Shown one piece after another: positions 1 to 7,749 of a DNA stretch of 64,000 nucleotides. The notes under the pieces were generated by a model. The model was given only the letters and a program-made list of their open reading frames with translations. It had not been told where the DNA came from and did no database searches. Origin of the DNA: a virus; the IMG/VR virus record IMGVR_UViG_3300021963_000094, positions 1 to 64,000 of that record; one strand, written 5' to 3'. Within the stretch, counting starts at the first letter, position 1. Every line of letters starts with the position of its first letter. The position numbers and the translations under genes are program-made.

Positions 1-1
1 C

Positions 2-301
2 GACACCGAATTAACCTGTGTTGCTTACATTGAGGAAAAAGTTATAGATGCATCTGATTTGGAATTCGCACATCTTCATTACACTCAGGGACATTCTGAA
101 AAGGACTATGTCGACGTAAAAAATCAAGATACTTTTTACGATGGGTTTAATATATTCAGAAAAAGAATCTCTAAGAATTTTCATCTTCCAGATAAACTGA
201 CAAAGGATAAAATACCTTCTTCTATACTAGAATGGATAGAGGAGAATCAGCAAAGCATTCCAGAGGAAGATCCGGGGGAAGAAGAACTGTTTATGGAATA
301 A
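2..301 (+). CDS. C-terminal part of an unrecognised protein (5' end outside window)
   Basis: The frame is open from the first complete codon at base 2 to the TAA at 299-301, so this is the last 99 residues of a gene that starts upstream. The visible part is acidic at its end (EEDPGEEELFME) and has no motif I recognise. A TTG at 59 could act as a start, but the frame is open upstream of it, so a truncated gene is more likely. It runs in the same direction as the sugar and methyltransferase genes that follow, with a 24-nt A-rich gap, and probably belongs to their operon. Function unknown. Confidence 0.7.
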   Translation, partial: DTELTCVAYIEEKVIDASDLEFAHLHYTQGHSEKDYVDVKNQDTFYDGFNIFRKRISKNFHLPDKLTKDKIPSSILEWIEENQQSIPEEDPGEEELFME

Positions 302-325
302 TAATATAATTAAAAAAAAAGATTA

Positions 326-1129
326 ATGGATTCCATAAAAATAAATTGGCACTGTAGTATTAATTTCGGAGATCAGTTAAACCCCTATCTTATTGAAAAA
401 CTATGGGGCATAAAATCTGTAAAGGTAAACGAGGGTGACGAATCTCCCCATATAATGATGCTAGGTTCCATATTAAACGAAGCTAATGATGGAACAATTG
501 TAATGGGTGCAGGCTTAGTTGCAAGTGATAGAATATTTACAGGAAATCCTAAATTAATTGGTCTTAGAGGAAAATTAACCAAAGATACATTAAAAGAAAG
601 GGGGTTTAATGTGGATGATGTTTTTCTTGGCGATCCCTCGATATTACTCCCCAAATTTTACAATCCCACTATTGAAAAAAAGTATGATCTAGGAATTATT
701 CCACATTTGGTTGATTACGAGAATGCTTTAAATATTTTTAGCGACACTGAAAGATTCCTAGTGATTGACCTAAGACTTGATGAAAATAATACAATAGAGA
801 AAGTAATAGATAAAATAAAATCATGCAAATGTACTATATCAAGTAGTCTTCATGGATTTATTGTGTCTCACGCGTATGGAATACCAGGAACTTGGTGTAA
901 ATTTTCTGATAATGTCATAGGGGACGGTTTTAAATTTATTGACTATCTTTCAGCTTATACTGATTTATATAATGAAATACCATTTTTTGATCTGAGGAAT
1001 TTAATAAAAGAGGAAATTGATATTAATAAAATAATAGAGCTATCATCTACCACTATAATAAATAATCAGATAGAAATAGAAAGGGTAAAAGCTGGATTAG
1101 AGTTAGGAAAACTACAATTAACAATATAA
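326..1129 (+). CDS. Polysaccharide pyruvyl transferase-like protein
   Basis: This 267-aa protein looks like the polysaccharide pyruvyl transferase family, which transfers pyruvate from PEP to sugars of surface glycans, although the fold also covers other glycan-modifying enzymes. The clues are an N-terminal NFGDQLNPYLIEKLWG segment (about residues 13-28), the middle VMGAGLVASD and GLRGKLTKDTL segments, and the late SSSLHGFIVSHAYGIP motif (about 172-187), where a His-Gly pair is typical. It is shorter than many bacterial members but appears complete. The ATG at 326 follows an A-rich leader with no Shine-Dalgarno sequence. It opens a run of glycan-type genes ending in fcl and gmd, so it may modify a phage or host glycan. 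Family assignment is fairly secure; substrate unknown. Confidence 0.75.
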   Translation: MDSIKINWHCSINFGDQLNPYLIEKLWGIKSVKVNEGDESPHIMMLGSILNEANDGTIVMGAGLVASDRIFTGNPKLIGLRGKLTKDTLKERGFNVDDVFLGDPSILLPKFYNPTIEKKYDLGIIPHLVDYENALNIFSDTERFLVIDLRLDENNTIEKVIDKIKSCKCTISSSLHGFIVSHAYGIPGTWCKFSDNVIGDGFKFIDYLSAYTDLYNEIPFFDLRNLIKEEIDINKIIELSSTTIINNQIEIERVKAGLELGKLQLTI

Positions 1130-1142
1130 AAAAATTAAAAAA

Positions 1143-1715
1143 ATGGAAGAATTAGCATTCAATCAAGATATTTATTTGAGCGAAAAATTTTTGGAGATTA
1201 AAAATAAATACAATCTTGATACTGTTATAGAAACAGGAACATATCACGGTACAACTACTTCTTGGTTTTCTAAGCACTTTAAAGCTGTGTATACGATCGA
1301 ATCACAGCCTGCACACTTTGAAGAGGCAGCAAAAATAATTGGACGTATAGATAACATCAAAATGTCTTTAGGTGATAGCCCAGAATTCTTAAAAAAAATA
1401 CTTGCATCAATAGATGACAATAAGACTATTATATTCTTAGATGCGCATTGGTACACTAATCCTGTATTAGCAGAGCTAGATGCAATTAAAGAGTCCGGCA
1501 AATTACCTATTCTTGCTATTCATGATTTTATGGTACCAGGACATCCAGAATTTGGATATGACGAATATCCTGATCAGGGGATAGTTTATAACTGGGAATG
1601 GATAGAAGATCATATTAATTCAATCTATGGCGAAGATGGATACTCAAAAGATTATAACACAGAGGCAACCGGATCTATGAGAGGATGCCTATTTATATTT
1701 CCAAATAAAAAATAA
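1143..1715 (+). CDS. SAM-dependent methyltransferase, class I
   Basis: A 190-aa protein with the glycine-rich SAM-binding loop of class I methyltransferases near residues 28-45 (VIETGTYHGTTTSWFS). The acidic strand-2 end follows (VYTIES, about 55-60), and then an FLDAHW segment near residue 100 where these enzymes often keep a metal or substrate acidic residue. HDF (about 127-129) and the GxxRGCLF-like C-terminus are also typical of small sugar or FkbM-related methyltransferases. It starts 13 nt after the preceding gene in an A-rich leader and is followed within 3 nt by a second methyltransferase. The two may methylate different positions of the same glycan, but the substrate cannot be read from sequence. 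Confidence 0.75.
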   Translation: MEELAFNQDIYLSEKFLEIKNKYNLDTVIETGTYHGTTTSWFSKHFKAVYTIESQPAHFEEAAKIIGRIDNIKMSLGDSPEFLKKILASIDDNKTIIFLDAHWYTNPVLAELDAIKESGKLPILAIHDFMVPGHPEFGYDEYPDQGIVYNWEWIEDHINSIYGEDGYSKDYNTEATGSMRGCLFIFPNKK

Positions 1716-1718
1716 CAA

Positions 1719-2405
1719 ATGATCGACGTAAACAATTATCAAAGGCAGGTACACAGCCAATCCGGTGAAGATGGTATATTAGAAAAAATATTTGAAACCC
1801 TAGGAATAAAAAATGGATGGTATTGTGAATTTGGTGCTGGAGATGGTAACTGGATTTGCAATACAAGAAAACTTAGAGAAGAAGGATGGAAAGGTGTTTT
1901 AATAGAAGGAGATAATGCATCATTCATAAATTTAAAAAACAACTATGGGACACATCCGGATGTTTCTATTATAGAATCATACATCAGTTGCGAGCCTGGT
2001 GAATCCCTTGATGATTTATTAGCTACTACACAAATTCCTAAAGACTTTGATTTTTTATCTATAGATGTGGACGGAAATGATCTATGGATATGGAAATCTT
2101 TAGAAACATATGAACCTAAAGTTATTGCGGTCGAGTATAATCCACACTACAATCCTGTTGACAGCCTAACTATAGAATACGATGCTAATCATAGATTCAA
2201 TAGTGATAATTATTATGGAGCTACCGCAGGTGCTTTTAATAAATTAGCAGAAGAGAAGGGGTATAAACTAATAGGATCGACAGGTGGTTTAAATCTGTTT
2301 TATTGTAAAAAAGAATTATCTGATCAATTTAAAGAACTTGACATCAATGAAGTATACCAAGGAAGCGGATGGCCACAGAGTGACAGGAAAATGGTTCAAT
2401 ATTAA
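1719..2405 (+). CDS. FkbM-type SAM-dependent methyltransferase
   Basis: This 228-aa protein resembles FkbM-family methyltransferases, which O-methylate sugars and natural products. It starts with an SQSGEDGILEKIF segment (about 12-24). The SAM loop WYCEFGAGDGNW (about 34-45) is followed by GVLIEGD (59-65) and the FLSIDVDGNDLWIWK strand (about 113-127), whose paired acidic residues are characteristic. The SQSGEDG opening followed by CEFGAGDG is a familiar combination in glycan clusters. It lies 3 nt downstream of another methyltransferase. Its last codons overlap possible upstream starts of the next gene, so the boundary between the two is slightly uncertain. Substrate unknown; the glycan context is inferred from neighbours. 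Confidence 0.78.
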   Translation: MIDVNNYQRQVHSQSGEDGILEKIFETLGIKNGWYCEFGAGDGNWICNTRKLREEGWKGVLIEGDNASFINLKNNYGTHPDVSIIESYISCEPGESLDDLLATTQIPKDFDFLSIDVDGNDLWIWKSLETYEPKVIAVEYNPHYNPVDSLTIEYDANHRFNSDNYYGATAGAFNKLAEEKGYKLIGSTGGLNLFYCKKELSDQFKELDINEVYQGSGWPQSDRKMVQY

Positions 2406-2418
2406 TTCCATAAAGGGA

Positions 2419-3162
2419 ATGGCAATAATTGGATTATCATATCTAGGAATTAACGAAATAGAAGTTCCCTACATGGGAGTTAAAAAGATAGACGGCAGAA
2501 CGAGAAAGCTTTATCTGACCTTTATTAATTATGATGTTAAGAAATGTGAGAGCCTCCTAAAAAAATATAGGATGGACATCAATACACTTCCTGACGATCT
2601 TAGGGTTTTTAATTACATGTGCTTTCTTACCGATTATAAAAGGTACAAATCTTTCTTTCCTGAATTATTTAGGATCAAAAAATCAGTACACACCTCGGGG
2701 TTTTTACAGCTGTGTGCACATAGAATCTACCAAAAAGAGGGGTACACCAAAGAGCTTTCCGAAATCTTAAGAAAAAGCATAGAATATTCCGAGACTAATA
2801 AGATACACAAATGGAGACTCAGTGGTAAATTTTTCACTGGTGTTTATTCAGGTAACAAGTCTTCTATTTTTAAAAATTTTATAGAATGCCTAAACATCAA
2901 CAGATTAGAAATTGATATGGATTGTTGGAGAGATAAAATAGTTTATATAGTCAACTGGTTAAAATTCTATTATCCCTTGGAATCTAAATCACACATAGAC
3001 AAGGTTAGGAATTATTTAATAGAAATGAATAATGAATCATACGAGAATCTTGTCCTTCCATATTTGACTATAAACGAGCCTGGAATATTAAACGAAGATA
3101 TATTTAAATCCTTAAGTTCTATAAAGATACTTCAAAGGATTGATTCTATAATTATAAAATGA
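2419..3162 (+). CDS. Unrecognised protein in the glycan operon
   Basis: The ATG at 2419 gives a 247-aa product and leaves a 13-nt gap after the methyltransferase. The frame is open further upstream, so in-frame starts at 2347 (ATG) or 2338 (TTG) are possible, but these would overlap the previous gene by about 60 nt. The protein is rich in Lys, Ile, Tyr and Leu and looks mostly helical. It has no signal peptide or catalytic motif I recognise. Its end overlaps the start of fcl by 4 nt (ATGA), which suggests translational coupling to GDP-fucose synthesis. It could be a glycosyltransferase-associated or helical-repeat protein, but that is only a guess from position. Confidence 0.65.
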   Translation: MAIIGLSYLGINEIEVPYMGVKKIDGRTRKLYLTFINYDVKKCESLLKKYRMDINTLPDDLRVFNYMCFLTDYKRYKSFFPELFRIKKSVHTSGFLQLCAHRIYQKEGYTKELSEILRKSIEYSETNKIHKWRLSGKFFTGVYSGNKSSIFKNFIECLNINRLEIDMDCWRDKIVYIVNWLKFYYPLESKSHIDKVRNYLIEMNNESYENLVLPYLTINEPGILNEDIFKSLSSIKILQRIDSIIIK

Positions 3163-4100
3163 GTATGAAGAAAAAAATAGCAATATTTGGATCAACTGGT
3201 TTAGTTGGATCTAATATCGTTAAAAAAATAGACCTGGAGAAATATCAGGTATATTCTCCAACCAGGAAAGAACTTGACCTATTTGACCAAGAAAAAGTTT
3301 TAGATTGGTTTTTTAAAAACAGGGTAGAATATGTTATACTAGCAGCTGCCAGAGTAGGAGGTATAATTGCTAATTCAACATATCCAACTGAATTTCTGTA
3401 CGAGAATTTAACCATGCAGAACAATATCATGATGTCTGCATTAAAGAGCGATGTTGAAAATCTCATATTTCTTGGATCATCTTGCATCTATCCAAGAGAA
3501 TGCCCTCAGCCAATCAAAGAAGAATATCTTCTAACCGGTCCATTAGAGAAAACAAACAAATCTTATGCCTTAGCAAAAATAGCTGGTATTCAACTGTGTG
3601 ATTCCATAAGAGAACAGTATGGTAAAAACTACTATTCACTAATGCCCTGTAATCTTTATGGCCCTGGTGATAATTTTGATTTAGAGGCTTCCCATGTTAT
3701 CCCAGGGATGATTCGAAAGATTGAAAATGCTAGAGATAACAATCATCTTACTCTTAAGCTTTTAGGAACCGGAAGACCACTTAGAGAATTTCTTTATGTT
3801 GAAGATTTGGCAGAAGCTGTGATATTCATGCTGGAAAATTACAAAGGGAATGATGGATTAATTAACGTGGGAAGTGGATCCGAGATTTCAATCAAAGAAC
3901 TCGCAAATATAGTTGCTCGTGTCATAGACTACAAAGGTGATATACTTTTTGATACTGAGGGATTAGACGGAACCCCTAGAAAAGTAATGGATAATTCCAA
4001 GATAGAATCTATCGGATGGAAACCTAAAATGGATCTAGAGACAGGCATAACAGAAACAATTAGGTGGTATTGGGATAATAAAGATAACATTAGAAAATAA
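3159..4100 (+). CDS. fcl: GDP-L-fucose synthase (epimerase/reductase)
   Basis: A 313-aa short-chain dehydrogenase-type enzyme that converts GDP-4-keto-6-deoxy-D-mannose to GDP-L-fucose with NADPH. The Rossmann loop IFGSTGLVGSNI spans residues 9-20. AAARVGGIIAN (62-72) is a signature of this family, and the catalytic set is visible as GSSCIYP (106-112) with Y136 and K140 in SYALAKIAG. NLYGPGDNFD and GTGRPLREFLYVEDLAEA (near 199-215) also match the family. The length is normal. It overlaps the preceding gene by 4 nt, and its stop codon abuts the gmd start directly. Together fcl and gmd make the whole GDP-mannose to GDP-L-fucose branch. Confidence 0.93.
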   Translation: MSMKKKIAIFGSTGLVGSNIVKKIDLEKYQVYSPTRKELDLFDQEKVLDWFFKNRVEYVILAAARVGGIIANSTYPTEFLYENLTMQNNIMMSALKSDVENLIFLGSSCIYPRECPQPIKEEYLLTGPLEKTNKSYALAKIAGIQLCDSIREQYGKNYYSLMPCNLYGPGDNFDLEASHVIPGMIRKIENARDNNHLTLKLLGTGRPLREFLYVEDLAEAVIFMLENYKGNDGLINVGSGSEISIKELANIVARVIDYKGDILFDTEGLDGTPRKVMDNSKIESIGWKPKMDLETGITETIRWYWDNKDNIRK

Positions 4101-5105
4101 ATGAAGACAGCACTAATAACAGGAGTAAACGGCCAAGATGGATCTTATCTTGCAGAACTTCTTTTAGAGAAAGGATATCAGGTATATGGAACGATCAGAA
4201 GATCTTCTACCTTTAACTCTGGAAGAATAGAACACTTTAGGGAACATCCAAACTTTAAAAGATTTTATATAGATCTGACCGATCCCGGAAGTGTGTCCCA
4301 TATTATATCCGAATTAAAACCCGATGAGATTTATAATCTTGCTGCACAAAGCCACGTTAAGATATCATTTGAAATACCCAATTATACTGGACAAGTGGAT
4401 GCTATGGGAACTTTAAATGTGTTAGAAGCGATCAGAGCGCACTCCCCGGCATCTAAGTTATACCAAGCTTCAACATCTGAGTTATACGGTAAAGTCCAAG
4501 AAACCCCGCAAAAGGAAACAACCCCATTTTATCCCAGATCCCCTTATGGGGTAGCTAAATTATATGGATTTTGGATAGTGAAGAACTACCGGGAGTCTTA
4601 CAATTTATTCGCATGTAATGGTATTCTTTTCAATCACACATCGCCTAGAAGGGGTGAAAACTTTGTTGAGAAAAAAATAGTAGATGGATTATGCCAGATC
4701 AAAAAAGGTAGAGGTGGATTATTAACGCTTGGCAATTTATCAGCAAGAAGAGATATAGGTCATGCTAAAGAGTACGTTGAAGGTATGTGGAGAATGCTTC
4801 AGCAGGATTCACCGGAGGATTTTATCCTTGCCACTGGGGTAACATACTCAATTAAAGAGATGGTTGAAATGGTGTGTAAAAAACTAGAAATAGAAATCGA
4901 GTGGAGAAAAGATATTCAGGGAGATCTTGGTGTGGAGAAGGGAACCGGAAGAATTCTGATAGGAACAGATCCTAAATATTACAGACCAGCTGAAGTTGAA
5001 CTATTACAAGGAGATGCTTCTAAAGCTAAAGAAATACTTGGCTGGGAATCTAAATTAACTCTTTCCGATATACTTGACGAGATGATAGAAGAAGCTATGA
5101 AGTAG
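4101..5105 (+). CDS. gmd: GDP-mannose 4,6-dehydratase
   Basis: A 334-aa extended short-chain dehydrogenase that converts GDP-mannose to GDP-4-keto-6-deoxymannose, the substrate of the enzyme encoded just upstream. The NADP-binding motif is TGVNGQDGSYLAELL at residues 7-21, followed by the RRSSTFN motif (33-39) typical of Gmd. The active site is visible as STSELYG (124-130), with Y149 and K153 in SPYGVAK. NHTSPRRGENFVEKK is also characteristic. The length is slightly short but complete. The ATG follows the fcl stop with no gap. Its last 11 nt overlap the 3' end of a convergent minus-strand gene, so this is probably the end of the operon; I see no clear terminator hairpin. Confidence 0.94.
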   Translation: MKTALITGVNGQDGSYLAELLLEKGYQVYGTIRRSSTFNSGRIEHFREHPNFKRFYIDLTDPGSVSHIISELKPDEIYNLAAQSHVKISFEIPNYTGQVDAMGTLNVLEAIRAHSPASKLYQASTSELYGKVQETPQKETTPFYPRSPYGVAKLYGFWIVKNYRESYNLFACNGILFNHTSPRRGENFVEKKIVDGLCQIKKGRGGLLTLGNLSARRDIGHAKEYVEGMWRMLQQDSPEDFILATGVTYSIKEMVEMVCKKLEIEIEWRKDIQGDLGVEKGTGRILIGTDPKYYRPAEVELLQGDASKAKEILGWESKLTLSDILDEMIEEAMK

Positions 5106-5328
5106 TTGTTGATACCTTATCTCCAGCTCCTAAAAGATCATCTACAGTTTTAACACTATATGTGGTTTGGCCTGGTACACCCCAATCTTTTTGTTCACCC
5201 CAATTGATGAATCCTTGATGTGTTATATGATTACCTGAATTATAAGAAAAATCGTGTTTTCCGTCTTTAGACGAAGACTGTTCAAATTCATCCATTGAAG
5301 AAATGTTTTTATATCCGTATTTTTCCAT
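5095..5328 (-). CDS. Small unrecognised phage protein
   Basis: A 77-aa polar protein, rich in Ser, Thr, Gly and Asp, with no recognised motif. It starts at an ATG that overlaps the stop of the upstream minus-strand gene in a TAATG arrangement, so the pair is probably translationally coupled. Its 3' end overlaps the end of gmd by 11 nt on the other strand. A segment around residues 38-55 (GFINWGEQKDWGVPGQTT) is rich in Gly and Trp. Short length and unusual composition lower confidence, but the TAATG coupling and the lack of a competing gene support it. Confidence 0.6.
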   Translation of the reverse strand: MEKYGYKNISSMDEFEQSSSKDGKHDFSYNSGNHITHQGFINWGEQKDWGVPGQTTYSVKTVDDLLGAGDKVSTTTS

Positions 5329-5891
5329 TATTTCTTTTTCTTTTTCTTGTTAGCTTTTCCCCTCTGATATAACGCCTTATCTCCCATTTTAGTAGTCTTA
5401 CCCCCAGTAACAAATGAGTTAACTCTAGCCATTGCCCATTGCTGTGGGGTTGTTCCTGGAATATGCCCTTTTTTCCAAGCAGCATATCCTCTTTTCCAAA
5501 CCTGCTTAAGTATACCCAACGGGAATCTTGTTTTGTCTGATTTGTTTTTAAGAGCTTTATTCACTGGGCTAGATGGCGAATCTACACCCTCATTGATATC
5601 CTCTGATTCTTTTAAATCGTTGTAAACCTCCCAAGCTGCTATTTCAACTGCTTCTAGAAATGCATCAAATCCCAGTAGTTCTAAACCCTCCCCATACATT
5701 TTCTGATATTTTTTTGTGTATTGGCTCTTTTTAGTCTCAACTGGTTTACCCTTCCCTGCTTTTTTTGATTTATAATCAGCATCCCATGGTCCATATGCAG
5801 ATGAATCATTATCTGCTTTATCCCCGTGTTTTTTGATTTCTCTTTTCATCACACCTGGATTTTTGGTGAGGTATTTCTTAGGTAGTTTCAT
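5328..5891 (-). CDS. Basic phage protein with a conserved-looking C-terminal 'GILKQVWKRG' block
   Basis: A 187-aa lysine-rich protein. The N-terminal half is low-complexity and basic. A central acidic helix follows (about residues 70-100), then a compact block at about 123-165 containing FPLGILKQVWKRGYAAWKK, then TPQQWAMARVNSFVTGG. I recall blocks of this kind in phage proteins of unknown function (DUF5824-like), but I cannot verify that. The tail is poly-lysine (KANKKKKKK), suggesting nucleic-acid or acidic-surface contact. A candidate promoter motif, GGAATATATAGAG, lies just upstream on this strand. With the next gene it forms a two-gene minus-strand unit facing away from the structural genes. 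Confidence 0.75.
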   Translation of the reverse strand: MKLPKKYLTKNPGVMKREIKKHGDKADNDSSAYGPWDADYKSKKAGKGKPVETKKSQYTKKYQKMYGEGLELLGFDAFLEAVEIAAWEVYNDLKESEDINEGVDSPSSPVNKALKNKSDKTRFPLGILKQVWKRGYAAWKKGHIPGTTPQQWAMARVNSFVTGGKTTKMGDKALYQRGKANKKKKKK

Positions 5892-5896
5892 ATTTC

Positions 5897-5909
5897 TCTA
5901 TATATTCCG
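5897..5909 (-). promoter_or_regulatory. Candidate phage promoter motif (minus strand)
   Basis: On the minus strand the sequence reads GGAATATATAGAG about 6-18 nt before the ATG of the 187-aa gene. It matches the ATATATAA-type element seen before several other transcription units here. The evidence is sequence similarity and position only. Confidence 0.4.
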
Positions 5910-5972
5910 AAATAAATTCTTTTAATTCTCTATAATAAATTGGAATAAAGAAAATAAAGCCTTCATGGCCAC

Positions 5973-6602
5973 ATGTTTAAAAAGCTCAAGAAAATAATAC
6001 AAATTATGACAGATAAAGATCTTTCTGAAATCAAGGAAGAGTATTCCAATTTTTCGTATCAATGGATTAAAGGCGATAACCTCTCACAAACGCAACATTT
6101 TGAGGATTTAATTGAGGAGGGTGGCAGAAAATACATTCTTTTCACTGATAAAACCAGGATATCTTTAGATCTGCTAGACGAGTATATGATTAAGGTAGAA
6201 AAAGGATTTGAGGAGATAATTCCAAAATCCGATCCTAACGTCTTAAATCAATCACAGACCGAACAACCATCTGGCAGAGGGGTTAAGACAAGAGAGGTTC
6301 AAGAAATCAGACCACAGTCTAGAGACGAAAATCCAATATTTGCTCTACTCTCTAAACAGAAGGAAAACTGGGTAGATGTCGATTTAAAACTTAGCATCAA
6401 TCTTCCTCCTAGAAGCCTATGGGACGTTTTAATGGGATCTTTTGAAGATGCGGAGAAAGATATCTTAGAATACGTTACGAAAGACCTTGATATAGAGGTA
6501 GTTAGACAATCCCTGAGGGAATCCATAAAGGATATATATAAAAAGCAGAAAACAATTACATCCACAAAAAATGTCAGATCCCAAGATTCTATTCCAGAAT
6601 AA
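5973..6602 (+). CDS. Unrecognised phage protein
   Basis: A 209-aa hydrophilic protein with no recognised domain. The N-terminus is basic (MFKKLKKIIQIM), and a second possible ATG lies at residue 12 (6006). A Pro/Gln/Arg-rich linker occupies about residues 85-115, and the C-terminal half is predicted helical and charged (SLWDVLMGSFEDAEKDIL and on). It overlaps the next gene by 32 nt. Near its end, at 6530-6545, the coding sequence contains a copy of the candidate promoter motif (GGATATATATAAAAAG), placed 26 nt before the Nudix start. Function unknown; a structural or regulatory role would be a guess. Confidence 0.7.
   Translation: MFKKLKKIIQIMTDKDLSEIKEEYSNFSYQWIKGDNLSQTQHFEDLIEEGGRKYILFTDKTRISLDLLDEYMIKVEKGFEEIIPKSDPNVLNQSQTEQPSGRGVKTREVQEIRPQSRDENPIFALLSKQKENWVDVDLKLSINLPPRSLWDVLMGSFEDAEKDILEYVTKDLDIEVVRQSLRESIKDIYKKQKTITSTKNVRSQDSIPE
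6530..6545 (+). promoter_or_regulatory. Candidate internal promoter motif before the Nudix gene
   Basis: GGATATATATAAAAAG lies inside the 3' end of the preceding gene and 26 nt before the next ATG. It matches the copy at 46291-46304 (GATATATATAAAAA) in both sequence and distance to a start codon. An internal promoter is plausible but unproven. Confidence 0.35.
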
Positions 6603-7089
6603 TTACATCCAGGTGATAGAAAACAAAGACAGGGTTGGTATCAAGCAGATAAACCCGTCCGTGATGATTCTTCCATATACAGTGGATGAAAACGGAAATC
6701 CTAAATCTATTGGTCTGATCTCAGAACCCTCTAATATCAAAGAGGAAAGAATGAGCCAAACCATAATAACAGGATCTCCTGAAAAATCCGATGTTGATAT
6801 CTTAGCAACCGCCAAGAGAGAATTAAAGGAGGAATCGGGATACGACGTGGAAGACACAGAAAGATGGGAATTTCTTGGAAATATCCAATCCTCTAAATTA
6901 GTAGTAAACGGAAACCCAGCATTTGGTGTGGACGTTACTGGAATAAAAAGGGGAGAAAAATCAGGTGACGGATCGGAAAGCGAAAAGAATAGCAAATTTT
7001 CTCTAGTGTCTCTTAATGATGCATTAAATGTAGATGATGCTTTAATAGCATGTTTATTTTTAAAAATATTTCAAAACAAATTAATTTAA
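6571..7089 (+). CDS. Nudix hydrolase-like protein
   Basis: A 172-aa protein with the core of the Nudix box: ATAKRELKEESGY at residues 79-91, matching the REuxEExGu part that binds metal and hydrolyses nucleoside diphosphates linked to another moiety. The N-terminal half of the box is degenerate: a Gly occurs (68), but the usual glutamate seven residues before the Arg is a Val. Substrate preference cannot be read; phage Nudix proteins act on dNTPs, ADP-ribose-type compounds or capped RNA. Its start overlaps the previous gene by 32 nt. The ATG at 6571 is the only sensible start, and the protein has normal length for a single-domain Nudix enzyme. Confidence 0.75.
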   Translation: MSDPKILFQNNYIQVIENKDRVGIKQINPSVMILPYTVDENGNPKSIGLISEPSNIKEERMSQTIITGSPEKSDVDILATAKRELKEESGYDVEDTERWEFLGNIQSSKLVVNGNPAFGVDVTGIKRGEKSGDGSESEKNSKFSLVSLNDALNVDDALIACLFLKIFQNKLI

Positions 7090-7095
7090 ATTTAT

Positions 7096-7377
7096 ATGAA
7101 TTTTCCTTCGAGAAGAGAAAGAAGAGCAATGGCAAAAGCAATGGGGCTAACAGGAAAGAAAGAATCCCTAGCTAAAATGTCAGAGCGATTTAAACGTTCC
7201 AATGAGTTTGGAAAAATGATCCATTTACAGCATTTACAAAATTTAGAAAATACTAGAATTAATTCAGAAAAAATTGAGGAAACAGAAGAAAACACGCCAC
7301 AGGCACCAACTGATTCGCCAGATTGGGGATTAGAAGACTTCAAACAACAAATCATAAGTGGAGAAAATCCAGAATAA
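7096..7377 (+). CDS. Small basic/acidic phage protein
   Basis: A 93-aa protein with a strongly basic N-terminal half (SRRERRAMAKAMGLTGKKE, residues 5-23) and an acidic Pro/Glu-rich second half. I do not recognise it. The basic helical start might bind nucleic acid or another phage protein. It begins 6 nt after the Nudix gene, and its end overlaps the next gene by 20 nt, so it sits in the same short operon. Confidence 0.65.
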   Translation: MNFPSRRERRAMAKAMGLTGKKESLAKMSERFKRSNEFGKMIHLQHLQNLENTRINSEKIEETEENTPQAPTDSPDWGLEDFKQQIISGENPE

Positions 7378-7696
7378 GAAAGCCTCAATAAAAATACATC
7401 TTACTTCTCTTAGTTATCGTGAAATTAAAAAATCACTGCCAGATAACGAGAAGGTGTCCTATATAGATGTAACCAAGATTATTTCCGAAAGCTTTGGGGA
7501 TAAAGATCTTAGTGATATCCAATATTGGATCCTAAATCAAATGATAGTTAAGAAAATAGAGTCTTTTAAGACCACTAATCCTGCAAAAATCTTTATAACT
7601 ATCAAGGAACCCTCCAGAAATTCAATTAAATCTTTTAAAGACCTCCTCCAAGAGTTTAAAATCGGACCCGCTCAAATAGAGATATACAGCATTTAA
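7358..7696 (+). CDS. Small unrecognised protein, GTG start likely
   Basis: A 112-aa protein rich in Lys, Ile and Ser, mixed alpha/beta in appearance, with no recognised motif. No ATG is available near the 5' end. The GTG at 7358, inside the last codons of the preceding gene, gives the fullest product. The next in-frame ATG would lose about half of the protein. It ends before a short hairpin and a candidate promoter that mark the start of the tail block. Confidence 0.6.
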   Translation: MEKIQNKKASIKIHLTSLSYREIKKSLPDNEKVSYIDVTKIISESFGDKDLSDIQYWILNQMIVKKIESFKTTNPAKIFITIKEPSRNSIKSFKDLLQEFKIGPAQIEIYSI

Positions 7697-7707
7697 TTTA
7701 AGAGGTA

Positions 7708-7720
7708 TCCCGTTTCGGGA
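7708..7720. other. Short GC-rich hairpin at the start of the tail block
   Basis: TCCCG-TTT-CGGGA forms a 5-bp stem with a 3-base loop, in an otherwise AT-rich gap after the small-gene operon. It has no following T run, so it is a weak terminator candidate. Its right arm runs directly into the ATATATAA motif at 7717-7730. Confidence 0.35.
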
Positions 7721-7730
7721 ATATATAACT
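7717..7730 (+). promoter_or_regulatory. Candidate phage promoter motif for the tail/baseplate block
   Basis: GGGAATATATAACT lies about 20 nt before the GTG start of the 621-aa tail gene and resembles the elements at 22708, 51445, 59449 and 62919. It would drive the long structural operon. Supported by recurrence and position only. Confidence 0.45.
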
Positions 7731-7749
7731 TAAATAATAATTGTAAGCT

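Noticed and set aside
2338-2418. Longer 5' end for the unknown gene before fcl
   Set aside because: It would overlap the FkbM-type gene by about 60 nt; the ATG at 2419 with a 13-nt gap fits the spacing of neighbouring genes better, though it is not certain.
326-5105. Sugar genes as a sign of bacterial chromosome or contamination
   Set aside because: Their spacing, A-rich starts and AT content match the phage genes that follow without a break, and no bacterial housekeeping genes are present.
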